NCBI RefSeq assembly: GCF_030758615.1
Contig: NZ_CP132381.1
Coordinates: forward strand, 496,001-560,000
DNA length: 64,000 nt
Direction: 5' to 3'
DNA from: Gilliamella apis
GTDB taxonomy: Bacteria > Pseudomonadota > Gammaproteobacteria > Enterobacterales > Orbaceae
Within the stretch, counting starts at the first letter, position 1. Each line of letters starts with the position of its first letter. Shown here piece after piece: positions 8,476 to 18,164 of this stretch. The position numbers and the translations under genes were made by a program. Under the pieces are notes generated by a model. That model saw only the letters and a list, made by a program, of their open reading frames with translations. It did no database searches and was not told where the DNA came from.

Positions 8476-10896
8476 TTATTTTGGATTAATTTCGTCGATG
8501 GTTTGCATTACACGAGTGGTAATAAGAGGTTTAAGAATTTTATTCATGATTTCGATTTTCGCTAAATTAGCATCACCTTTATCATCTAAATAACCTTGTT
8601 CTCTTAGTGAAGCAACCAATGTTGAAAAGACGCCTTTATCGAAAAATTCTGGTGCATTAATACCATGAAGTATCGATAAACGTTCTGCTATTAATCGCCC
8701 TTCTTTTTCCAAACTTGCTCGGCTGATGGTTGGATCTTTTTGCAATAATGAAAATGCAATGACATAGCGTTGTAATGTATCTTTTGAGGATGATGCCAAT
8801 AGCTGTAAACCTGACATTTTTAAGTAGTTCAAGGTTAATTTGTCTGGCGTGTAACTGATTAGATTCAATTCAGCATAAGTTGCAATAATTTTATTCACAT
8901 ACTCAGTTAGTTGTTCATCATTGTGATATAAAAATAGTTCTGATTTTATTAATGGGAACAGCAGTTTGACTTGCATAAGTACTTCATCAAGCGAAATACG
9001 GTTATTTTTAAGCAAAATTCGCGCGACAATTGCTGGAATGATCAGTAAATGCTGAATGTTATTACGATAATAGGTCATCAATACTGCTTGATCGGCTGTT
9101 AAACCTACCATTTCACCAACTTCATCCGTGGTAATGACAAATTTGCCCATCTCTTTAGCATGTTCGAACATCTGTTCAGCAGTTTGATCAGGAATGGTAA
9201 TTAAGTCGGAATAAGGAATGTTTTTTAATAATTTTAAGAGATAATCAATATTTTCTAATAATTTTACTTTGGTTAATGTACATTGGTCAGCAGCTAACAA
9301 TATTGAACAACATAAATTCATCGCATTAATTGCAGCAGATGAATTTATGTGTTCCATTATTTGTGTAGCCAGCAGGTTAGTTGTGGGTGTTAACCAGCTA
9401 GGGCGTTGTGTTCCTGTTGGATCAATCGCATCTCGCCAATCGGGAATTTGTTGATTTAAAAATTGATTTAAAGGGATAGGATCACCAAAGTTAACATAAC
9501 CAAATCCTAATTTTTTCAATTTTAAAAATGCTTTAATTGTACGCCACAAGCTCTCTTTTTCTTTTTTTGCGCCACGAAGTTCATTGGCATAAGTGGCAAC
9601 TTCTAAAACATGTTCATAACCAATATAAACAGGAACGATTGTGATTGGCCGAGGATCACCACGCAATAAAGTCTGGACTGTCATCATTAACATTCCTGTT
9701 TTAGGATCAAGTAACCTACCTGTGCGTGATCGACCACCCTCAATGAAATACTCGACCGCATAACCTCGGATAAATAACTCAGCTAAATACTCCCGAAATA
9801 CAGCGGTATAAAGTTTATTACCTTTAAATGAACGGCGAATAAAAAATGCCCCTAAGCGCCTAAAAATAGGGCCTGCTGGCCAGAAGTTTAAATTAATACC
9901 TGCAGCAATATGTGGTGGCACCAGTCCTTGTCGATAAAGTACATAAGATAGTAATAAGTAATCCATATGACTGCGATGACATGGCGCATAGACAATTTCA
10001 TGGCCATTTTCAGCTAATTCTCGAACTGGGTCAGCATTAGTAACTTTTAGACCTTGATAAAGTCTATTCCATGCCCAAGTCAGAACAAAATCAGTCACTC
10101 TAAGCATGCGGTAAGAAAAATTAGCTGCAATTTCGTTTAATAATGATAGGGCATTCTTTTTGGCTTTATCCTGATCTATTTTTTTGCTTTTAGCTTCTTC
10201 TTGTATAGCTTCGGCAAGGGCAGGATTAGTTAGTAATTTGTTAAGCATCTCCTGACGAATAGGTAACTTCGGACCAACAGAGGCAGCCCTTTGTTTAGCA
10301 AAGTGTATGCGTGCGACTCGAGCAAGTTTGTGGGCTAAAACAGAGATATCTTGATTATCGTCAACCTTAATATTTTTAAATGATACCGTTCGAGAGAATC
10401 GAGTATAACAGTCGCGGCCAGAAATTAAGATTTTATAAAGTTTATACGTTGCGCCCAAAACTTGTAGTGAAGGCATTTTTTTACCTTCTTTATCTGGTTT
10501 TCGCCCGAACATAACGGAAACTGGCAACATTTGCACATCTAGTTCATCATTTTGTTGATGCGCTGAGATATATTCCCTTAAAATTTCAATTGATTTATTT
10601 TTTTGTTTTTTAGAGGCAAAAATACCCGGCCCTTTATCAATATAAATATAAGCAGGAATAGTATTACCATTAATATCAATGCCTAGTAAAGGATCTGGCA
10701 AATCATATTTAAGACAAAGTGATCTCACTACCATTAAGTCAATTTGCGAATTATAAGGTAGCACATACAAAATTGGTCGATGGATATCGAGATCCAATTC
10801 AGTAATAGGATCGGTAGGAATTGGTTTACTTTTAACAAAAAGCTTAACAGGGATCTGAATTAGTGAAAAATAAACTTTTGTCCACCAAGAAAACAT
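8476..10896 (-). CDS. plsB: Glycerol-3-phosphate acyltransferase
   Basis: An inner-membrane enzyme that acylates sn-glycerol-3-phosphate at position 1, the first step of phospholipid synthesis. The HX4D catalytic motif is present (CHRSHMDYLLLSYVLY), followed by IAAGINLNFWPAGPIFRRLG, FIRRSFKGNKLY and EGGRSRTGR, all close to E. coli PlsB. The product is about 806 aa against 807. I prefer the ATG at 10896 (MFSWWTKVYFSL), which aligns with the E. coli start and has AGG 9 nt upstream; an in-frame ATG at 10911 is the alternative. A single gene, with an uncharacterised 334-bp gap upstream. Confidence 0.95.
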   Translation of the reverse strand: MFSWWTKVYFSLIQIPVKLFVKSKPIPTDPITELDLDIHRPILYVLPYNSQIDLMVVRSLCLKYDLPDPLLGIDINGNTIPAYIYIDKGPGIFASKKQKNKSIEILREYISAHQQNDELDVQMLPVSVMFGRKPDKEGKKMPSLQVLGATYKLYKILISGRDCYTRFSRTVSFKNIKVDDNQDISVLAHKLARVARIHFAKQRAASVGPKLPIRQEMLNKLLTNPALAEAIQEEAKSKKIDQDKAKKNALSLLNEIAANFSYRMLRVTDFVLTWAWNRLYQGLKVTNADPVRELAENGHEIVYAPCHRSHMDYLLLSYVLYRQGLVPPHIAAGINLNFWPAGPIFRRLGAFFIRRSFKGNKLYTAVFREYLAELFIRGYAVEYFIEGGRSRTGRLLDPKTGMLMMTVQTLLRGDPRPITIVPVYIGYEHVLEVATYANELRGAKKEKESLWRTIKAFLKLKKLGFGYVNFGDPIPLNQFLNQQIPDWRDAIDPTGTQRPSWLTPTTNLLATQIMEHINSSAAINAMNLCCSILLAADQCTLTKVKLLENIDYLLKLLKNIPYSDLITIPDQTAEQMFEHAKEMGKFVITTDEVGEMVGLTADQAVLMTYYRNNIQHLLIIPAIVARILLKNNRISLDEVLMQVKLLFPLIKSELFLYHNDEQLTEYVNKIIATYAELNLISYTPDKLTLNYLKMSGLQLLASSSKDTLQRYVIAFSLLQKDPTISRASLEKEGRLIAERLSILHGINAPEFFDKGVFSTLVASLREQGYLDDKGDANLAKIEIMNKILKPLITTRVMQTIDEINPK

Positions 10897-11245
10897 AAAA
10901 ATAAACCTCATATTTTGTGGCTAATTATATAATTAAATCATTGTTAGCCATTCGTTTATCGACTGACTTGTCGATGCATAAATTGCAAATTTATATTGTT
11001 ATTTTACTTTTTAACAATAAACATTAATCCAAGTATATATGTGTTATTGTCTAACTGTTAGTTAATTTGCATAATCTTTCAGCTAGATTGTTTTAATTTA
11101 TAGATGCCTATGCCTACCCATTATAAAGACATATTAATAGCAACACTATATAGTTTATTGAAATTAAGTTATCACAATGGTTGTATTAATGAGCGAAAAC
11201 TAGCCATCACAATCCAGTTTAAATCGTGATGGCATCAGTTTATTA
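10897..11245. other. Non-coding gap between plsB and aroD
   Basis: About 350 bp of AT-rich DNA holding the plsB promoter region and, at its aroD end, the aroD terminator. I see no open frame with a ribosome site, no RNA gene and no repeat. Confidence 0.5.
11195..11233 (-). terminator. aroD terminator
   Basis: An 8-bp stem GCCATCAC/GTGATGGC (11203-11210 with 11226-11233) just past the aroD stop, followed on the minus strand by TAGTTTTC, a weak U-tract. Confidence 0.5.
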
Positions 11246-12010
11246 TCAAGCTTTGCTTTGATACATTACATCTAAAATGTAACGTAATTGTTTAACATCG
11301 AGTTGACCTGGAGCTGAGGCGTTTTTGGCAGCACCAAATGTCATGGCTGAACCAAAGGTTGTCCCTGCAATGCGGCTGATTGCACCAAGACCGGCCATTG
11401 ACATGGTAATAATTGGTTGTGTAGCAAATTTTTCATTCATTTCGCTGGTTGCGGCAAGTAATGTTAATACATCATTAGTATTTTGTGGCATCACGGCAAT
11501 TTTAGGAATATCTGCACCTAAGTCTTGCATTTTTCTTAATCGATAGACAATATCACTTTGTGATGGTGTTTTTTCAAAGTCATGGTTTGAGGCAACCACG
11601 AATACGTTATTTTTATGCGCAATATCGATAATTTCTTTTACATTGTCATCGCCAATAAAGACTTCAACATCAATTAAATCAACTAAGCCACTGCTTGCCA
11701 TTGCTTTATTTAGTTGCATATAAGCATCTAATGGCCATGGTTTTACGCCACCTTCATTTGCGGTACGGAAAGTAAATAAAATTGGTTTATTGGGCAATAA
11801 GGTCGCTATTTTTTGTGCTATGGATTTGACTGCATCAATATTATCAACTTGCGTAAAGTGGTCAACTCGCCATTCTAAAACGTCAAAATCAATAGTTTGT
11901 AAAAACTTTACCTCATCAATGAGTTCATCTTCAGTTTTTCCAATAATTGGCACAATTATTTTTGGAGTACCTTTACCTATCTCAAGCTGTTTAACTGTTA
12001 CTATATTCAT
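11246..12010 (-). CDS. aroD: 3-dehydroquinate dehydratase, type I
   Basis: A class I enzyme of the shikimate pathway that converts 3-dehydroquinate to 3-dehydroshikimate through a lysine Schiff base. Lys170 (DIPKIAVMP) and the general base His143 (VASNHDFEKTP) are both present at E. coli numbering; EWRVDHF and FTFRTANEGG are the N-terminal signatures. Length 254 aa is near the E. coli value of 252. AGGAAAT precedes the ATG. It follows ydiB by 23 bp on the same strand, the same pairing as ydiB-aroD in E. coli, so the two are probably co-transcribed. Confidence 0.96.
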   Translation of the reverse strand: MNIVTVKQLEIGKGTPKIIVPIIGKTEDELIDEVKFLQTIDFDVLEWRVDHFTQVDNIDAVKSIAQKIATLLPNKPILFTFRTANEGGVKPWPLDAYMQLNKAMASSGLVDLIDVEVFIGDDNVKEIIDIAHKNNVFVVASNHDFEKTPSQSDIVYRLRKMQDLGADIPKIAVMPQNTNDVLTLLAATSEMNEKFATQPIITMSMAGLGAISRIAGTTFGSAMTFGAAKNASAPGQLDVKQLRYILDVMYQSKA

Positions 12011-12033
12011 TTTATTTCCTGTTCACCACAAAA

Positions 12034-12906
12034 TTAATCATTAAATCCCATTTGTTCTTTGACATAATCAATTGGTGCATCTTCGCCTGTCCAAATTTTT
12101 ATTTGTGCCGCTCCTTGCCATAGCATCATACCGATGCCATTGAGTGTTTTACATCCTTGTTGTTCGGCCATTTCTAATAGCTTAGTTTTGCGTGGGCTAT
12201 AAATACAATCTGTAACAACGAGATCTGATCGCAAGATTGTTGGATCGGTAATTAAACTTTGCCCTTCTAATGGTTTCATTCCTACACCAGTGGCATTACA
12301 AAGTACATCACTATCAGCAATTTGTTTTCTTAGCTCATTCTCATCAGCTAGATCGGTAATATGTACTTTACATTTTGTCTGTTCATTTAATTTTTTTATT
12401 ACCGATTCTATCTTTGTATAGCACTCATCTTTCTGATTAAAAATAGCAATTTCTTTTACACCATCAAGAGCTGCTTGTACGGCAATTGCGGTTGCCGCAC
12501 CTCCGGCACCGAGAACGGTTATTTTTTTATCTAGCATATTAATGCCAGCTTCTGCTAGCATACGCATATAGCCTATGCCGTCAGTGTTATAACCAGTCAA
12601 TACGCCATTATCATTTGAAATGGTATTACAGGCACCACTCATTTCTACCGCAGGTGTTAATTTATCAAGGTATTGGCAAACAAGTTGTTTATTGGGCATT
12701 GAAATAGCACTACCTCGTAACCCAAGCGCTCGTAAACCTTTTATTGCATCGGGTAGCTTTAGTTGATCGACTTCAAATGCTAAATAAATAAATGGAATAT
12801 TTAATTTAGAGTAAATGGTATTTTGCATTTGCGGTGATAAACTATGACGAATCGGATAAGCCATTAAACCAATCAATAGAAAATGACCATCAATATTACT
12901 TCTCAT
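12034..12906 (-). CDS. ydiB: Quinate/shikimate dehydrogenase
   Basis: An NAD(P)-dependent dehydrogenase of the AroE superfamily. It resembles YdiB rather than AroE proper: LIGLMAYPIRHSLSP at the start, SMPNKQL with the catalytic Lys73, NTDG with Asp109, GAGGAATAIAVQ as the dinucleotide loop, VGMKPLE, and a YVKEQMGF ending typical of YdiB. Length 290 aa against 288. YdiB oxidises or reduces both quinate and shikimate. Being upstream of aroD it could feed plant quinate into the aromatic pathway, or replace AroE if none exists elsewhere. GGAG lies 9 nt before the ATG. Confidence 0.92.
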   Translation of the reverse strand: MRSNIDGHFLLIGLMAYPIRHSLSPQMQNTIYSKLNIPFIYLAFEVDQLKLPDAIKGLRALGLRGSAISMPNKQLVCQYLDKLTPAVEMSGACNTISNDNGVLTGYNTDGIGYMRMLAEAGINMLDKKITVLGAGGAATAIAVQAALDGVKEIAIFNQKDECYTKIESVIKKLNEQTKCKVHITDLADENELRKQIADSDVLCNATGVGMKPLEGQSLITDPTILRSDLVVTDCIYSPRKTKLLEMAEQQGCKTLNGIGMMLWQGAAQIKIWTGEDAPIDYVKEQMGFND

Positions 12907-13267
12907 TTGAAATTCTCCGTAACTAATCTAAATTTTGTCCAAAACTGATCATATACCATGATGTTTGTATATATTAACTTTGTTTAGCCAAAAAGCTGGC
13001 AATTTAGACCTTAGCTTATTTAATTCAATAGGATAATTATTTAATTGTAATTTCAGTTTTGCTATTGCTTTTATAATGACACGAGATCAAGTGTGCTACA
13101 ACCTAAAGATATAACAATATTATTTGTTTTATTGATTCATATTTTAACATGGTCAGTTAATTGGTGATTAAAAAAGGCTTTATGCGAGTAAGCGTATACT
13201 AACAATTGCACTTTAAATAGCTATCGCCTAGAATAACCACCTTTATCTCGCTACGAAGAATCTATTT
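12907..13267. other. Divergent gap between ydiB and the antiporter gene
   Basis: 361 bp containing the divergent promoters. A TATAAT at 13072-13077 is a plausible plus-strand -10 element, but no good -35 is correctly spaced. A short coding-like remnant (13093-13200) is listed separately. Confidence 0.4.
13093..13200 (+). pseudogene. Possible N-terminal remnant of an EamA-type transporter
   Basis: From a GTG at 13093 the frame reads VLQPKDITILFVLLIHIL then TWSVNW before a TGA at 13165. Shifting one base at that point gives VIKKGFMRVSVY. The joined pattern (PKD, hydrophobic helix, W-x-x-N-W, V-I-K-K-G) resembles the first helix of EamA/DMT exporters. No downstream continuation was found. This could be chance in AT-rich DNA; confidence is low. 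Confidence 0.2.
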
Positions 13268-14611
13268 ATGAATACTATTCTTGAGCTGTTTTCCTCAGTA
13301 AATGCAGTTGTTGTTGCTGTTATTTTAATGTTAGTGCTTTCGCTTTGCCGAGTTCATGTGGTAATTAGCTTAATTATTGGTGCATTTGCAGGTGGTTTAT
13401 GCAGTCATCTAACCCTAAAAGAAACCATAGACGCTTTTAATGCAGGTATTAGTAACGGGGCTAATATTGCCTTATCTTATGCTATGTTAGGTGCGTTTGC
13501 CGTGGCTATTTCTAAATCAGGATTACCAGAATTATTAGCTGATAAAGCCATTAAACAATTAACTACTAATGATGCTAAAACACGAATTAAATGGTTATTA
13601 GTTATTATTATCGGGTTAGTTAGTATTTCCTCACAGAATATTATTCCAATTCATATCGCCTTTATTCCGCTTTTAATTCCACCACTTTTATATGTGATGT
13701 CGAGATTACAACTAGATAGACGAATGATTGCGTGTATTATGACATTTGGTTTGATTACGCCATATATGTTTTTACCGGTCGGATTCGGTAATATCTTTCT
13801 AAATCAAATTTTGTTAAAAAATATTATTTCGTCTGGAATGGATGTTAGTCATGTTAATGTCATGCATGCTATGGCTATTCCTGCTTTCGGTATGTTTGTT
13901 GGTTTACTATGGGCTATTTTTGTCAGTTATCGTAAACCGAGACAGTATGAACTTATCCGTGAAGAGAGTCATGCCGAACAGTTTAGTAATGTAAGTGCTC
14001 GTTCACTTATTATCTCATTATTAGCGATTGTTCTTTCTTTCACCGTGCAACTTTGTACTGGATCGATGATATTAGGTGCGTTAATTGGTTTTATTTGCTT
14101 TATTGTTTCAGGTTCAATCAAATGGGGCGAAGCAGATGGAATCTTCACCGATGGTATCAAAATGATGGCAATGATTGGTTTTGTGATGATATCTGCGCAA
14201 GGGTTTGCCGAAGTATTAAAACAGACGCATGAAATAGAACCTTTAGTCATTAATAGTGCAGCGTTATTTGCTGGAAACAAAGTCGTGGCCTCTTTCATGA
14301 TGATGTTAGTTGGTTTGGTCATTACGCTGGGAATTGGCTCGTCATTTTCTACTGTTCCTATTATTGCGGCAATTTATGTTCCGTTATGCGTTCAATTAGG
14401 ATTTTCACCAATTGCAACAGTTTGTTTAATTGGTGCATCAGGAGCTATCGGTGATGCCGGTTCACCACCTTCAGATACTATTTTAGCCACATCTGCTGGT
14501 TTAAATAGTGATGGACAGCATGACCATATTAGAGACAGTGTTATTCCAACCTTTACCCATTTCAATATTCCGTTATTTATTGCTGGATGGGTGGGATCAT
14601 TGATTCTTTAA
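13268..14611 (+). CDS. Na+/H+ antiporter-family transporter (NhaC superfamily, YuiF-like)
   Basis: A polytopic inner-membrane transporter of 447 aa with about 11-12 hydrophobic segments. It belongs to the COG2056/Na_H_antiport_2 group, sometimes annotated as a putative histidine transporter. Recognisable stretches are [23 protein letters not shown] near the N-terminus, [22 protein letters not shown] in the middle, and [17 protein letters not shown] with [19 protein letters not shown] near the C-terminus, the last being strongly conserved in the family. The substrate is not decidable from sequence: sodium/proton exchange or an amino acid. It stands alone, 31 bp before rsmB, so rsmB may be read through from it. 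Confidence 0.75.
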   Translation: MNTILELFSSVNAVVVAVILMLVLSLCRVHVVISLIIGAFAGGLCSHLTLKETIDAFNAGISNGANIALSYAMLGAFAVAISKSGLPELLADKAIKQLTTNDAKTRIKWLLVIIIGLVSISSQNIIPIHIAFIPLLIPPLLYVMSRLQLDRRMIACIMTFGLITPYMFLPVGFGNIFLNQILLKNIISSGMDVSHVNVMHAMAIPAFGMFVGLLWAIFVSYRKPRQYELIREESHAEQFSNVSARSLIISLLAIVLSFTVQLCTGSMILGALIGFICFIVSGSIKWGEADGIFTDGIKMMAMIGFVMISAQGFAEVLKQTHEIEPLVINSAALFAGNKVVASFMMMLVGLVITLGIGSSFSTVPIIAAIYVPLCVQLGFSPIATVCLIGASGAIGDAGSPPSDTILATSAGLNSDGQHDHIRDSVIPTFTHFNIPLFIAGWVGSLIL

Positions 14612-14642
14612 ACAATTAAAAGAATTAAGGCTATTATTAGTT

Positions 14643-15932
14643 ATGAATAAAAAGTCATACCAAAATATTCGTGCGCTTTGTGCAAAAGCTATTTTTGCGG
14701 TACTTGAAGAAGGACAATCACTTAGTACGGCTTTAGCATCTTTGAATAATCAAGTTGCTGATAAAGACAAAGCACTAGTGCAAGAGATCTGTTTTGGTGT
14801 AATGCGAGTGCTACCAGAACTGGATTTCTATATTCATAACTTAATGAGCAAGGTCTTAACTGGGAAAAATAGAATTTTACATTACTTATTGCTAATTGGA
14901 TTGTACCAAATTCTTTATACCCGAATTCCTGAACATGCCGCTGTAGGCGAAACAGTTGGTGCGGTTAATGATTTAAAAAAACCGCAATTAAAAGGTGTGA
15001 TTAATGGTGTTTTACGTGAATTTTTACGCCAACAGGCATCATTAAAACAAAAATTTCAGCAAGATAGTAAACAACAAATTAGTCAGACCTTACATCCTAG
15101 TTGGTTATTAAATCGTTTAAAATCAGCTTATCCAGAAAAGTGGCAAGTAATTGTTAATGCGAATAATCAGAAACCACCTATGTGGTTACGAGTTAATCTT
15201 AACCATTATTCGGTTAGTGAATACCAACAATTACTTGAAAAACAACAGATTGCTTCCGAGTCTTTTGCTGATATCCCTTGTGCTATTCGCTTAACTACTG
15301 CGGTAAATGTGACTAAGTTACCGTTTTTTGCTGAAGGAGCGGTAACAGTACAAGATTTATCAGCACAATATGCGGCTTATCTATTAGCACCTAAAAATGG
15401 TGAGCAAATTTTAGATATGTGTGCCGCTCCTGGCGGTAAAACCACCCATATTTTAGAACTTGCGCCAACAGCTAATGTATTAGCTGTAGATGTTGATGCC
15501 AACCGAGTTAAACGAATTGATGAAAATTTAACACGCCTAAAACAACATGCACAAGTCAAAGTCGGTGACGGTTTAACTCCTGAGAAGTGGTGTGATGGGT
15601 GTCAGTTTGATCGCATCTTGCTTGATGCACCTTGTTCGGCTACTGGGGTTATTCGTCGTCATCCTGATATAAAATGGTTACGACGTGATAGCGATATCAC
15701 TCAACTCACCGAACTACAATATGCTATTTTGACACGTATCTGGCCTTATTTAAAAACAGGTGGCACCTTAGTTTATGCCACTTGCTCCGTATTGCCAGAG
15801 GAGAATAAGTTACAAATCGCCCGTTTTTTACAACAAACCCCCAACGCCAAACAGCAGGGAGAACTTAGGCAGTTTTTACCGACTGAATTGGCTGGTGATG
15901 GTTTTTTCTATGCTGTATTAAGGAAAGAATAG
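14643..15932 (+). CDS. rsmB: 16S rRNA (cytosine-967-C5)-methyltransferase
   Basis: Methylates C967 of 16S rRNA. An N-terminal NusB-like RNA-binding domain (about residues 1-140) is followed by a Rossmann methyltransferase domain. The SAM-binding motif is [15 protein letters not shown], and the two catalytic cysteines lie in [16 protein letters not shown] and [11 protein letters not shown], both hallmarks of RsmB/RsmF-type m5C enzymes. Length 429 aa equals E. coli RsmB. In E. coli it follows def-fmt; here it is separated from them and sits behind an antiporter gene. Confidence 0.95.
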   Translation: MNKKSYQNIRALCAKAIFAVLEEGQSLSTALASLNNQVADKDKALVQEICFGVMRVLPELDFYIHNLMSKVLTGKNRILHYLLLIGLYQILYTRIPEHAAVGETVGAVNDLKKPQLKGVINGVLREFLRQQASLKQKFQQDSKQQISQTLHPSWLLNRLKSAYPEKWQVIVNANNQKPPMWLRVNLNHYSVSEYQQLLEKQQIASESFADIPCAIRLTTAVNVTKLPFFAEGAVTVQDLSAQYAAYLLAPKNGEQILDMCAAPGGKTTHILELAPTANVLAVDVDANRVKRIDENLTRLKQHAQVKVGDGLTPEKWCDGCQFDRILLDAPCSATGVIRRHPDIKWLRRDSDITQLTELQYAILTRIWPYLKTGGTLVYATCSVLPEENKLQIARFLQQTPNAKQQGELRQFLPTELAGDGFFYAVLRKE

Positions 15933-15988
15933 TTATTAGTAATAATGTTTGATGATTTATTATGCAAATATAAATCATCACCATTATT

Positions 15989-16528
15989 CTATTGTTTATA
16001 TTTTTCAATCATTGTAACTAATTTTTCACTATGTTGTATTGCTTTGGCCTTTATTTCATTTGGCTCAGCGGTTACTGGTGATACCCCATATAAAACAACT
16101 GGTGTTAGGTATTGCATTTGGCTATAAAGTGCAGATAGTTTTACTGGTTGATGTAGATGATCGATTATATTAGCGTCATAATCACTATAATTTTTCTCAA
16201 CTTGTCCGATAGTTAAACTGGTTAGTAATTTTTTATCTTTTAATTTATCGCCTTTTGAACCATAGGCAAATTGATAGGTAAATACATCATCAAACCATAA
16301 TTTTAGGATCGCTGGCATATTAAACCAATACATCGGGTATTGTAAAATGATTAGCTCGTGTCTCAGCAATGCGGTTTGTTCTTCTTGCACATTAATTTGA
16401 TAGTTTGGATAAAGCTGATGAATATTTCGAACTTCAAGATCTTTAACTTCATTTTGTAAGGTTTCAACAATAGTTTTATTGGCTGTTGATTGTTCAATAT
16501 TAGGATGAGCTAAAATAATTAATGGCAT
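15989..16528 (-). CDS. NAD(P)H quinone oxidoreductase, flavodoxin-fold (KefF/YheR-like)
   Basis: A 179-aa flavoprotein of the Flavodoxin_2 (DT-diaphorase) family, likely a two-electron quinone or electrophile reductase. The start ILAHPNIEQSTANKTI and the QYPMYWFNMPAILKLWFDDVF segment are family signatures; FAYGSKGDKLKDKKLL precedes the dimer region. It is divergent from an HxlR-type regulator with only 111 bp between them, a common pairing for redox-sensing regulation. The orthology (KefF, YheR, YwrO) is not resolved. No partner potassium channel gene is next to it, so a KefF role is not supported here. Confidence 0.82.
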   Translation of the reverse strand: MPLIILAHPNIEQSTANKTIVETLQNEVKDLEVRNIHQLYPNYQINVQEEQTALLRHELIILQYPMYWFNMPAILKLWFDDVFTYQFAYGSKGDKLKDKKLLTSLTIGQVEKNYSDYDANIIDHLHQPVKLSALYSQMQYLTPVVLYGVSPVTAEPNEIKAKAIQHSEKLVTMIEKYKQ

Positions 16529-16581
16529 AAAATTTCCTTTGTTTTTATACTATAAAAAATTGAGTTACTCTATTTAGTTTA

Positions 16582-16622
16582 TTGACAAATATTTTTTAAG
16601 CAATATCTATCAAACTTGATAG
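16582..16622 (+). promoter_or_regulatory. hxlR promoter with overlapping palindromic operator
   Basis: TTGACA (16582-16587) and TATCTA (16604-16609) are 16 bp apart, a good sigma-70 pair. A perfect palindrome, CTATCAA-AC-TTGATAG (16607-16622), overlaps the -10 and the expected start site. It fits an HxlR-family operator acting on its own promoter and possibly on the divergent oxidoreductase. Confidence 0.6.
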
Positions 16623-16639
16623 TATAGTTAGGAATATGT

Positions 16640-16981
16640 ATGCAAAGTGGTGAAGAACGGCCGTCAAAACGCTATAACAATAAAACTTATTATTGCCCAA
16701 TAAGTTTAGCAATGGATTTAATTGGTGGAAAATGGAAAGGTGTAATCCTTTATTATTTACTTTCAGGGGAAAAACGATTTAGTGAGTTAAAGATATTGAT
16801 TCCAGAAGTTACCGATATGACATTAAGCATTCAACTTAAAAAATTGGAACAAGATGGGCTTATTATTCGCCGTGTTTATGGCCAAAAACCACCACTTAAA
16901 GTGTTATATAAACTAACTCCACTTGGTGAAAAAGTTGGTCCCGCGCTTGAACAACTCTGTTTATGGGGTGAAGGCGTTTAG
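16640..16981 (+). CDS. HxlR-family winged-helix transcriptional regulator
   Basis: A 113-aa DNA-binding protein. The conserved HxlR core is visible: CPISLAMDLIGGKWKGVILYYL, then RFSELKILIPEVTDMTLSIQLKKLEQDGLI as the recognition helix and wing lead-in, and YKLTPLGEKVGPALEQLC near the end. Cys19 sits at the position of the redox-sensing cysteine found in several members (YodB, QorR type). It is divergent from a quinone-reductase gene, and a palindrome covers its own -10 region, pointing to autorepression relieved by electrophiles. The inducer is inferred, not shown. Confidence 0.85.
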   Translation: MQSGEERPSKRYNNKTYYCPISLAMDLIGGKWKGVILYYLLSGEKRFSELKILIPEVTDMTLSIQLKKLEQDGLIIRRVYGQKPPLKVLYKLTPLGEKVGPALEQLCLWGEGV

Positions 16982-17047
16982 TTGTCATTTTTGTCTTTTT
17001 AATTGTTAGTTGATTTGCAATGATTAATGATGAATTAAATTCTTACT

Positions 17048-17077
17048 CAAAAAATTTTGAGGAACGGGGTTTTTTAA
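17048..17077. repeat. Dispersed TTGAGG motif, copy B
   Basis: CAAAAAATTTTGAGGAACGG followed by GGTTTTTT, between the HxlR gene and serB. Same pattern (A-run, TTGAGG, G-rich, T-run) as copies at 1273, 24611 and 60236. Confidence 0.4.
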
Positions 17078-17180
17078 GCGATAAAATTTAATCAATAACA
17101 TCTTATCATCGTTACTTGGACAATCTTTGGCAGATATGGTAAATTCCGAATCTGTTTTGCACTTTTAAGACTCTCGAAAT

Positions 17181-18155
17181 ATGGCTTACACATTAACCTA
17201 TAGTGATCTCCCTGAAAATATACAATATTGGCAAGGTTTACCTTTATCTTTAAATGGTTGTGAAGTAGTCCCATTAGATTACAATGCCGGAAAAACCGGT
17301 TGGATTATTTATGGTAAAAAGTTAAATAAAACCTTGCTGTCAAAATTTCAAAGACAGCTAGCAATGCCGATGGTTGTGGTTTCTTCATGGAAAATTAAAA
17401 CCTATCAAATTGTACGTATTGCAGGGGTAATGCCGAAAAAAGCCAAATCGATTTCGTTAAGCTTAGGGATTGATGTTGCACCAATCGATAATTTACCAAC
17501 CTTACATTCTCCTGGCCTATTGGTTATGGATATGGATTCAACAGCTATTGGTATTGAATGTATTGATGAGTTGGCAAAGCTACAAGGTGTGGGTGAACAA
17601 GTTGCTGCAGTTACTGAACTTGCTATGCGAGGTGAACTTGATTTTGCCTCCAGCTTACGCAAACGCGTGGCGACGTTAACTGGTGCTCCACAAGATATTT
17701 TAGAGCAAGTAAAAAAAACACTACCGCTAACGCCGGGATTGACTTGTTTAGTTAAAGAGCTACATAAAAAAAATTGGCACGTTGCTATTGTTTCTGGAGG
17801 ATTTACCTATTTTGCTGACCATTTAAAACAGAAGTTGAAACTGGTTGCTGCTCATGCTAATGAGTTAGAAATTAAAAAAGGCCAGTTAACTGGTAAAGTG
17901 ATAGGGCAAATTGTTGATGCTAAATATAAAGCTCGAATGTTACAACAATTGGCTGCTTCTTTAGATATTCCGATTGAACAAACGGTTGCGATTGGCGATG
18001 GTGCCAATGATTTAATGATGATTCGAATTGCTGGACTTGGGGTTGCTTATCACGGCAAGCCGAAAGTGGTTGAAAAAGCAAAAATTAGTATCAATTATGC
18101 TGATTTAACTGGTTTATGGTGCATTTTATCTACCAGTTTATTAAGTGAAGGTTAG
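17181..18155 (+). CDS. serB: Phosphoserine phosphatase
   Basis: Last step of serine synthesis, a HAD-superfamily phosphatase. The catalytic motif is MDMDSTAIGIE with Asp117 and Asp119; VSGGFTYFADHLKQKL holds the motif II serine, and GDGANDLMMI is motif III/IV. An N-terminal ACT-like region of about 100 residues precedes the catalytic domain, as in E. coli SerB (322 aa; here 324). It is followed 9 bp later by radA, the conserved enteric order serB-radA, and the pair is probably one transcript. Confidence 0.96.
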   Translation: MAYTLTYSDLPENIQYWQGLPLSLNGCEVVPLDYNAGKTGWIIYGKKLNKTLLSKFQRQLAMPMVVVSSWKIKTYQIVRIAGVMPKKAKSISLSLGIDVAPIDNLPTLHSPGLLVMDMDSTAIGIECIDELAKLQGVGEQVAAVTELAMRGELDFASSLRKRVATLTGAPQDILEQVKKTLPLTPGLTCLVKELHKKNWHVAIVSGGFTYFADHLKQKLKLVAAHANELEIKKGQLTGKVIGQIVDAKYKARMLQQLAASLDIPIEQTVAIGDGANDLMMIRIAGLGVAYHGKPKVVEKAKISINYADLTGLWCILSTSLLSEG

Positions 18156-18164
18156 GAGAAAAAT

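Noticed and set aside
15945..16127. Plus-strand open frame after rsmB
   Set aside because: It lies almost wholly antisense to the quinone reductase gene, which has clear homology.
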